From contig NZ_CP047189.1 in the NCBI RefSeq assembly GCF_030440575.1, positions 930,001-994,000 of the forward strand: 64,000 nucleotides of DNA. The letters run 5' to 3'. The notes under the pieces were generated by a model, which searched no databases, was not told where the DNA came from, and was given only the letters and a program-made list of their open reading frames with translations. Below are positions 58,006 to 64,000 of the stretch, in pieces (position 1 is the stretch's first letter; each line of letters begins with the position of its first letter). A program made the position numbers and the translations under genes. Source of the DNA: Corynebacterium ciconiae DSM 44920. GTDB taxonomy: Bacteria > Actinomycetota > Actinomycetes > Mycobacteriales > Mycobacteriaceae.

Positions 58006-58743
58006 ATGACCGTGACAATGCCCCGGCAGTTTCACCGCCTTGCACCCGCCGCCGCTCGGATGGGACGCACCGTGTGTGCCCTCGGGTTAGTGGGTGTGAT
58101 TGCCAGCGGCTGTGTTGCTGAGCCGCATCGCGAGGTCAACGAGGTGGAAGTATCGCCAGTGCAGGTGATGGTGGATTCCTCGGATCAGGAGCAAGTGATC
58201 ATGGGGGAGCTGTACTCGCGTGCACTCGCTTCGAGGGGACGCCAAACATTTGTGGACTTTGAATACGATCTCGGCACGGCGGAACGCATCCAAGCGGTAG
58301 AAACCAATCACGCCGATGTGGTGGTGGTCTGCATCGGCACGGCCCTCGAAGCACTTAATCCAGCCCGCGCCGAGGAGCTGTCGGCGGAGTACACCGCCAA
58401 GATCGATTCTGGAGAGATCACTCCCACAGACATCGACTTCTCAGAGACAGTGCTCGATAGCTTGCTTGGTTCCTTGCCGCGCAACGTGCACAACTCAAAT
58501 TTCTCGCCCACCCACGGCTGCGCCGAAAGCGAGGAACTCGCGCTCCCGCAAAATATCATCGCCCTCTACCAGCGACCGTTGCTCAACCGTAAGGAATGGG
58601 ACAAGCTGAACGTGGTCAACGGTGCTATCTCCGAGGCTTCGCTCAAAGAGATCGCCGAGGAGCTGAAAAATGGTGAGGACCAGGACGAGGTGTACACCAC
58701 CTTCTTGTCCTCTAATAGGGTGCTCTCGAGCGGCGCTGATTAA
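58006..58743 (+). CDS. secreted lipoprotein, possible substrate-binding domain
   Basis: A 245-residue protein with a signal peptide (CALGLVGVIASGC) whose lipobox Cys is at about residue 36. The mature part resembles a type II periplasmic-binding fold of the OpuAC kind (VQVMVDSSDQEQVIMGELYS, NHADVVVVCIGTALE), but no permease or ATPase is adjacent. ATG at 58006 and ATG at 58018 are both possible. It lies before a shared terminator with odhA. Confidence 0.72.
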   Translation: MTVTMPRQFHRLAPAAARMGRTVCALGLVGVIASGCVAEPHREVNEVEVSPVQVMVDSSDQEQVIMGELYSRALASRGRQTFVDFEYDLGTAERIQAVETNHADVVVVCIGTALEALNPARAEELSAEYTAKIDSGEITPTDIDFSETVLDSLLGSLPRNVHNSNFSPTHGCAESEELALPQNIIALYQRPLLNRKEWDKLNVVNGAISEASLKEIAEELKNGEDQDEVYTTFLSSNRVLSSGAD

Positions 58744-58854
58744 AAGCTACTACGCATCAGAGTTGTGGCAGCAGGGCTCGTGCCTGCGAGCAATCGCCGC
58801 AGATGCGGCGTTGCTGTAGCGAGCAGCGAATTTCTCGCCTACAAGCATAAAAAA

Positions 58855-58895
58855 ATCAGCCCCAAGAACCGAAGATATTCGGTGCCTGGGGCTGA
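58855..58895. terminator. bidirectional terminator between the lipoprotein gene and odhA
   Basis: ATCAGCCCCA pairs with TGGGGCTGAT (58855-58864 with 58886-58895). An A-run upstream (58849-58855) acts as a U-run for odhA on the reverse strand. Confidence 0.85.
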
Positions 58896-58926
58896 TGCGT
58901 AGTCTCCGCTCAGTGCGGGCTGGCCA

Positions 58927-61900
58927 CTAGTCGGCGAAAGCCTCGTTGATCAGTTGCTTCTGCTCGAACTGGTGCACCTTAGCCATACCGGTGGAGGTAG
59001 AGGCCTGGGCGCGGCGCGAGACGCGGCGCAGCTTCGGCATATCCGGCAGCAGATCCGGCAGATGCAGAGCCAAGAACGGCCAGGGGCCCTGGTTGGCGGG
59101 CTCGTCCTGCACGAAGCGCACTTCCTTGGCGTTCGGGTAGCACTCGAAGGCGTCACGCAGACGGTTGTGCGGGATCGGGTGCAGCATTTCCATACGCACG
59201 ATAGCGACATCGTCACGGCCGTCGTCGGCGCGGCGCTTTTCTAGGTCGTAGTACACCTTGCCGGAGCACAGCAGGATGGTGGTGACCTTCTCCGGATCGC
59301 CCAGCTGCTTGCCCTCGCGATCGAACTGGTTGGGGTCGTTGATCACGGACTGGAACTTGGTGACCTCGGTGAAGTCCTCCACTGAAGAGACAGCGGCCTT
59401 GTTGCGCAGCATGGACTTCGGGGTGAAGACCACGAGCGGACGGTGCAGGTCGCTCAATGCGTGGCGGCGGATGAGGTGGAAGTGGTTGGCCGGGGTAGTC
59501 GGCTGCGCCACAGTCATGGTGCCCTCAGCGCACAGCTGCAGGAATCGCTCGATGCGGGCGGAGGAGTGGTCCGGTCCTTGGCCCTCATAGCCGTGGGGAA
59601 GCAGCAGGATCAGCTTGGAGAGCTGGCCCCACTTGGCTTCACCGGAGGAGAGGTACTGATCGATGATGGTCTGGGCGCCGTTAGCGAAGTCGCCGAACTG
59701 GGCCTCCCACGCAACCACGGCATCCAAGTTGCCCACGGAGTAGCCGTACTCGAAGCCCATGCCGGCGAACTCGGTCAGTGCCGAGTTGTACACCATGAAC
59801 TTGCCCTCGCCCTCTTCGCGGGCGACGTGGTCGATCGGGTTGTACTCCATGGCGGTGTTCGGATCGAACATCACCGCGTGACGCTGGGTGAAGGTACCGC
59901 GGCGGGAATCCTCACCGGCAAGGCGCACGGTGCGCTCAGCACCGATCGCTAGAGAACCGAAGGCGAGCAGCTCGCCCCAACCCCAGTCGATGCCACCCTC
60001 CTTGACGGACTGGGCGCGCTTCTTGGCCACCGGCTTAACGCGCTTGTGGATCTCGAAGCCCTCGGGCACGTTGATGTAGGCTTGGCCCATCTCTACGAGC
60101 TCTTCGCGAGTGATGGAGGTGTCCAAACCGTGTGGCAGCTCCTGCGAGGAGGTAATGCCTTCCTGTCCGGAGGCGTCGCGCTTCTCGGCCTCCTTGACCT
60201 CGTTGAACACAGACTCCATCTGATCGTGGAAGTCGCGGGCCGCGGCCTCGGCGTCGTCCTTGTTCAGATCGCCACGACCAATCAGATCCTGGGTGTAGCG
60301 GGCGCGCACGGTCTCGCGGCCGTCGATGAGCTCGTACATCTTCGGCTGGGTCATCGACGGATCATCGGCCTCGTTGTGGCCGCGACGGCGGTAGCAGATG
60401 AGGTCGATGAAAACGTCCTTGCCATAACGACGGCGGTACTCGGTGGCCAGCTGGCCCACCCAGTACACAGCCTCGGGGTCGTCGCCATTGACGTGGAAGA
60501 CTGGGCAGCCGTAGGCCTTGGCCAAGTCGGTGGCGTAGTGGCTGGAACGGCCCGAGTCCGGGGTGGTGGTGAAGCCGATCTGGTTGTTCACCACGATGTG
60601 TACGGTGCCGCCAACGGTGTAGCCGCGCAGCTGCGCCAAGTTCAGGGTTTCCTGCACCACGCCCAGACCGGCGAAGGAGGCGTCGCCGTGCAGCAGCAGC
60701 GGCATGACAGAGAAGCCAGCCTCGCCCTTGTCTAGGATGTCCTGCTTGGCGCGGGCAATGCCCTCCATCACGGGGTTCACGGCCTCGAGGTGCGAGGGGT
60801 TAGCGGTGAGCGAGACCTTGATCTCGCCCTCGCCAAACATCTGGATGTGCTTGCCCTCGGCGCCAAGGTGGTACTTCACGTCGCCGGAGCCACCAGCGGC
60901 GGCCGGGTCGGCGTTACCCTCGAACTCGTTGAAGAGCTGGGCGAGGGGCTTGCCCACGATGTTGGCCAGCACGTTCAAGCGGCCGCGGTGGGGCATACCG
61001 ATAACAACCTCGTCCAGGCCTTGGCCCGCGGCGGTGTCGATCGCGGCATCCATCAGCGGGATGAGGGACTCAGCGCCCTCGAGAGAGAAGCGCTTCTGGC
61101 CCACGTACTTGGTCTGCAGGAAGTTCTCGAATGCCTCGGCGGCGTTGAGCTTCTGCAGAATGTACTTCTGCTGGGCCACGGTGGGCTTGGGCATGCCGGC
61201 CTCAAGGCGGTCCTGCAGCCACGTGCGCTCATCATTGTCCAGAATGTGGGTGTATTCGGAGCCCACCTTCAGGGTGTAGGCGGCGCGCAGCTTGGTCACG
61301 ACCTCGCGCAGAGTCATCTTCTCGCGCTGGTCGAAGCCACCCACGTGGAAGGTGCGGTCCAGATCCCACAGGGTCAGCCCGTGAGACTCCAGCTGCAGAT
61401 CGGAGTGATCCGGAATCGGCATGCCGGGCTGGTGCCAGTTGAGCGGGTTGACATCGGCGATGAGGTGACCGCGAGAGCGGTAAGCCTCGATCAGCTGCAT
61501 CACGCGGGTGTTCTTGTCCACCCCAGTGTTGGGCAGATCCTGACGCCACCGGATCGGGGCGTAGGGCACGCACATGCAGGTGAAGATTTCGTCCCAGAAG
61601 GTGTCATCCACCAGCAGCTGAGACATGGTGCGCAGGAATTCGCCGGACTCGGCGCCCTGAATCACACGGTGATCGTAGGTAGAGGTAATGGTCACGAGCT
61701 TGCCCACGCCCAGCTCGGCGAGGCGATCCTCGGAGGCGCCAGCGAACTCGGCCGGGTAATCCATCGAGCCCACACCCACGATGAGACCCTGACCCTTGGT
61801 CAGGCGCGGCACAGAGTGGCGGGTGCCGATACCACCCGGGTTGGTGAGGGAGACGGTGATGCCCTGGAAGTCCGGCATCTTCAGCTTGCCGGTGCGGCCA

Positions 61901-62724
61901 CGCTCGACCACGTCTTCGTAGGCCTCTACGAACTGCTTGAAGTCAAGGTTCTCGCACTCGGCGATCTTGGCGACCACCAGGGAGCGCTCTCCGCCCTTAC
62001 CCACCATGTCAATGGCGAGACCAAGGTTAATGTGCTCCGGCACCACCAGATTCGGCTTGCCGTCGATCACCTCGTAGGAGTTATTCATATCGGGGTGCGC
62101 CATGATGGCCTTGACCATGGCGTAACCGATGATGTGGGTGAAGGAGATCTTGCCGCCCACAGTGCGCTTAAGGTGATTGTTAATAACCGCGCGGTTTTCA
62201 AACATCAACCGAGCCGGCATGTCGCGCACCGAGGTGGCGGTCGGCAACTCGAGGGAGATGTCCATATTCTTTGCCACGGCCTTGGCAGCGCCCTTCAGCG
62301 GGAAATTGCCGGACTCGGGGCTGTCCTGAATCTTGGTCAGAGGCGACTGAGCGGCCTTGCGCTGCTTCTCCTTGGTGGCCTTGCGGGCCTGAGCGATCTC
62401 CATATTGGGATCAATCGCTGCTTTGCGGGCCTTCTCAGCGATGGGCTGGGGCTCGCTGTGCTGGGCCTTGTTCTTCGGACCGGCGGTGTTCTTAGGCGCT
62501 GCGGGGGCCTTAGGGCCGGAGCCCTCGGTGTCCTTAGGGGCAACCTTCTTGGAGCTCTTGGACGAGGAAGCGGGGGTGTTCTTGGGGGTGGGCTCTGCGG
62601 GGCTGCCCTCCTTCTCGAACAGCTCGCGCCATTCCTGGTCTACGGAGGAGGGATCCTCCTGGAACTGCTGGAACATCTGGTCTACCAGCCATTGATTTTG
62701 GCCGAAAGTACTAGCGCTGCTCAC
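58927..62724 (-). CDS. odhA: 2-oxoglutarate dehydrogenase E1 with fused E2-type domain
   Basis: A roughly 1265-residue TCA-cycle enzyme (OdhA/SucA/Kgd type). The order is: N-terminal E1 start ([20 protein letters not shown]), Lys/Pro/Ala linker, an E2 succinyltransferase-like catalytic domain ([31 protein letters not shown]), then ThDP-dependent E1 ([36 protein letters not shown] ThDP region and C-terminal [10 protein letters not shown]). No lipoyl domain is present; it works in a mixed complex with AceE, AceF and Lpd in C. glutamicum. GTG at 62724 fits the family N-terminus; ATG at 62742 is the alternative. Confidence 0.95.
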   Translation of the reverse strand: MSSASTFGQNQWLVDQMFQQFQEDPSSVDQEWRELFEKEGSPAEPTPKNTPASSSKSSKKVAPKDTEGSGPKAPAAPKNTAGPKNKAQHSEPQPIAEKARKAAIDPNMEIAQARKATKEKQRKAAQSPLTKIQDSPESGNFPLKGAAKAVAKNMDISLELPTATSVRDMPARLMFENRAVINNHLKRTVGGKISFTHIIGYAMVKAIMAHPDMNNSYEVIDGKPNLVVPEHINLGLAIDMVGKGGERSLVVAKIAECENLDFKQFVEAYEDVVERGRTGKLKMPDFQGITVSLTNPGGIGTRHSVPRLTKGQGLIVGVGSMDYPAEFAGASEDRLAELGVGKLVTITSTYDHRVIQGAESGEFLRTMSQLLVDDTFWDEIFTCMCVPYAPIRWRQDLPNTGVDKNTRVMQLIEAYRSRGHLIADVNPLNWHQPGMPIPDHSDLQLESHGLTLWDLDRTFHVGGFDQREKMTLREVVTKLRAAYTLKVGSEYTHILDNDERTWLQDRLEAGMPKPTVAQQKYILQKLNAAEAFENFLQTKYVGQKRFSLEGAESLIPLMDAAIDTAAGQGLDEVVIGMPHRGRLNVLANIVGKPLAQLFNEFEGNADPAAAGGSGDVKYHLGAEGKHIQMFGEGEIKVSLTANPSHLEAVNPVMEGIARAKQDILDKGEAGFSVMPLLLHGDASFAGLGVVQETLNLAQLRGYTVGGTVHIVVNNQIGFTTTPDSGRSSHYATDLAKAYGCPVFHVNGDDPEAVYWVGQLATEYRRRYGKDVFIDLICYRRRGHNEADDPSMTQPKMYELIDGRETVRARYTQDLIGRGDLNKDDAEAAARDFHDQMESVFNEVKEAEKRDASGQEGITSSQELPHGLDTSITREELVEMGQAYINVPEGFEIHKRVKPVAKKRAQSVKEGGIDWGWGELLAFGSLAIGAERTVRLAGEDSRRGTFTQRHAVMFDPNTAMEYNPIDHVAREEGEGKFMVYNSALTEFAGMGFEYGYSVGNLDAVVAWEAQFGDFANGAQTIIDQYLSSGEAKWGQLSKLILLLPHGYEGQGPDHSSARIERFLQLCAEGTMTVAQPTTPANHFHLIRRHALSDLHRPLVVFTPKSMLRNKAAVSSVEDFTEVTKFQSVINDPNQFDREGKQLGDPEKVTTILLCSGKVYYDLEKRRADDGRDDVAIVRMEMLHPIPHNRLRDAFECYPNAKEVRFVQDEPANQGPWPFLALHLPDLLPDMPKLRRVSRRAQASTSTGMAKVHQFEQKQLINEAFAD

Positions 62725-62917
62725 GGCAGGTGCTCGCCTCATTTCCTTGGGGTATTGGGTGATTCATACACAGTTTAGTGGTATTAGACCAGACTAACCG
62801 TGGCGGACCCCATTTGTCGCCTAAATCTGGGCGGAAATTCCATCGCTCGGGTGCGAGATCTGACCACCGCGCAAGCGACTGTGAGCGGGCTAACCACCCA
62901 AGGCACCATGCCCAGTT

Positions 62918-64000
62918 TTAGGAGGAAGTCCACATGCGCCAGTAGGTTCCCTTTTGGTTGAGCAGATCCTCGTGGGTGCCGTCCTCGATGATTGTGCCGT
63001 GATTCATCACGATGATCCGATCCGCCCTAGCGGCTGTGTTTAAACGGTGCGCCACCACCACGCTGGTGCGGGTGTCGGTGACTCGATCGGAGGCCTGCAG
63101 AATGGTGTTTTCGGTGGCGGGGTCCACGGTGGCGGTGGCCTCATCGAGCAGTAGCAGTGCGGGCTGGGTGAGCTCTGCACGGGCCAAGGCGACGAGTTGG
63201 CGTTGGCCGGAGGATAGGCCATGGCCTTTCTCGCCGACGCGTGCGTGAAAGCCGCCCTCGATCCCGGCAATCGCGGTCAATGCACCCACCCGAGCGGCTG
63301 CTTCAGTGATCTCCTCACGGGTGGCGTCGGGACGGCCGTAGGCGATGTTATCGGCGATCGTGCCACTAAACAGGTGCGCCTCTTGGGGCACCATGCCGAG
63401 CTGGGCGCGCCACTCGCGTAGCGGGAAATCACGGATGTCGATGCCGCTGGCCCGGACCGCCCCGAGACGGGGATCATAAAACCGCGCCGCAAGCTTGATG
63501 AAGGTGGACTTTCCGGCGCCGGTGTGGCCCACAACCGCCACGGTGCTTCCAGGTTCGAGCTCAACCGAGAGGTGTTCAGTGACCGCGGGAGCATCTGAGG
63601 TGTAGCTGAAGCTGACGTCGTCGAGTGCCAACGCGCCGGTGGCGGCGCGGGCGGCGTCGTCCCGCGTACCGGTGGAGACCACGCTGGGGGTTGTGCTGAG
63701 CAGGTCCCGGATGCGAGTGAATCCCACTTGGGCCTGTTGGTAGCTGTCGAAAACCTGGGAGAGCTGCTGGATCGGACCAAACAGGGCGCCGAGATACATG
63801 GCGAATGCAACGAGCACACCAGCGGAAATCTCGCCATCGCGCACCATGACAGCACCCCAGCCCACCACGGCCGCCTGGGCGAGCTGGGAGATCATATTGA
63901 TGCCTGGGAAATAAAGAGATACTGCGGTGTGTGAGGCGATACGCAGCCGCTTGTACTCCGCAGCCTTGGCGCCGAAGTGGGTGAGGGTGCGCTCCACCGC
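62918..64000 (-). CDS. ABC exporter, C-terminal part (gene continues past the window)
   Basis: About 360 residues of a half-size ABC exporter. The last membrane segments (AVVGWGAVMVRDGEISAGVL, FAMYLGALFGPIQQLSQVFD) are followed by a full nucleotide-binding domain: Walker A VGHTGAGKST, Q-loop VPQEAHLF, signature LSSGQRQLVALAR, Walker B LLLLDEAT and an H-loop in VVVAHRLNT. It resembles lipid or drug exporters found upstream of odhA in corynebacteria. The N-terminus is outside the window. Confidence 0.9.
   Translation of the reverse strand, partial: AVERTLTHFGAKAAEYKRLRIASHTAVSLYFPGINMISQLAQAAVVGWGAVMVRDGEISAGVLVAFAMYLGALFGPIQQLSQVFDSYQQAQVGFTRIRDLLSTTPSVVSTGTRDDAARAATGALALDDVSFSYTSDAPAVTEHLSVELEPGSTVAVVGHTGAGKSTFIKLAARFYDPRLGAVRASGIDIRDFPLREWRAQLGMVPQEAHLFSGTIADNIAYGRPDATREEITEAAARVGALTAIAGIEGGFHARVGEKGHGLSSGQRQLVALARAELTQPALLLLDEATATVDPATENTILQASDRVTDTRTSVVVAHRLNTAARADRIIVMNHGTIIEDGTHEDLLNQKGTYWRMWTSS

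Noticed and set aside
60790..62778. Plus-strand open frame of 662 codons opposite odhA
   Set aside because: Antisense shadow of odhA, with low-complexity Leu/Gly/Val composition and no start signal.

Overview
The window is a piece of a high-GC actinobacterial chromosome, almost certainly Corynebacterium, interrupted by one complete temperate siphovirus prophage of about 43.2 kb (12251..55459). The assignment rests on gene content and order: divergent glgA and glgC, then sigE, its anti-sigma factor, tatB and mrp on the left, and corA followed by odhA on the right. The odhA product carries an E2-type domain fused to the 2-oxoglutarate decarboxylase, which is typical of Corynebacteriales.

Left host arm (1..12250): an rRNA methyltransferase-like gene, a glycoside hydrolase family 32 homologue that has lost its three catalytic acidic residues, acetolactate decarboxylase, glgA/glgC, an O-methyltransferase divergent from sigE-anti-sigma-tatB, an Mrp-type P-loop ATPase, a DUF1003 membrane protein and a PRC-barrel/MgtE-N/CBS protein. 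Right host arm (55460..64000): a stress protein 17M-like membrane protein, corA, a lipoprotein, odhA and the 3' part of an ABC exporter.

Prophage: a 17-bp direct repeat (12251..12267 and 55443..55459) marks the ends, and the left copy lies inside the 3' end of the integrase gene. The lysogeny module (12.2-15.6 kb) holds the integrase, a DUF4429/SHOCT protein, an ImmA-like peptidase and a repressor, divergent from a Cro-like gene and an antirepressor across a region with two matched palindromes. A convergent membrane-anchored coiled-coil gene follows, then a gene-poor stretch with two tRNA-like elements. Early genes (17.7-28 kb) encode an excisionase-like protein, a YqaJ exonuclease with an ERF annealing protein, HNH nuclease, SSB, a small winged-helix protein next to four 23-bp iterons, dUTPase, RusA, a hexapeptide-repeat protein, ThyX, a phosphoesterase and many small unknown genes. 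A promoter followed at once by terminator hairpins (28.0-28.2 kb) separates these from the late genes: a RapZ-C/HNH fusion, terminases, portal, ClpP-type protease with a nested scaffold, decoration protein, capsid, connectors, tail tube, frameshifted chaperones, a 1941-residue tape measure with two embedded wall hydrolases, tail tip and fibre genes, a mosaic endolysin, holin and small membrane proteins. Three reverse-strand genes at the right end, controlled by two near-identical promoter/operator blocks, look like lysogen-expressed genes.

No rRNA, canonical tRNA, CRISPR array or insertion sequence was seen. The least explained parts are the tRNA-like elements, the endolysin with retained intergenic signals inside its reading frame, the integrase 3' end shared with the attachment site, the RapZ-C/HNH fusion, the iteron region without helicase or primase genes, and the right-end operator pair.
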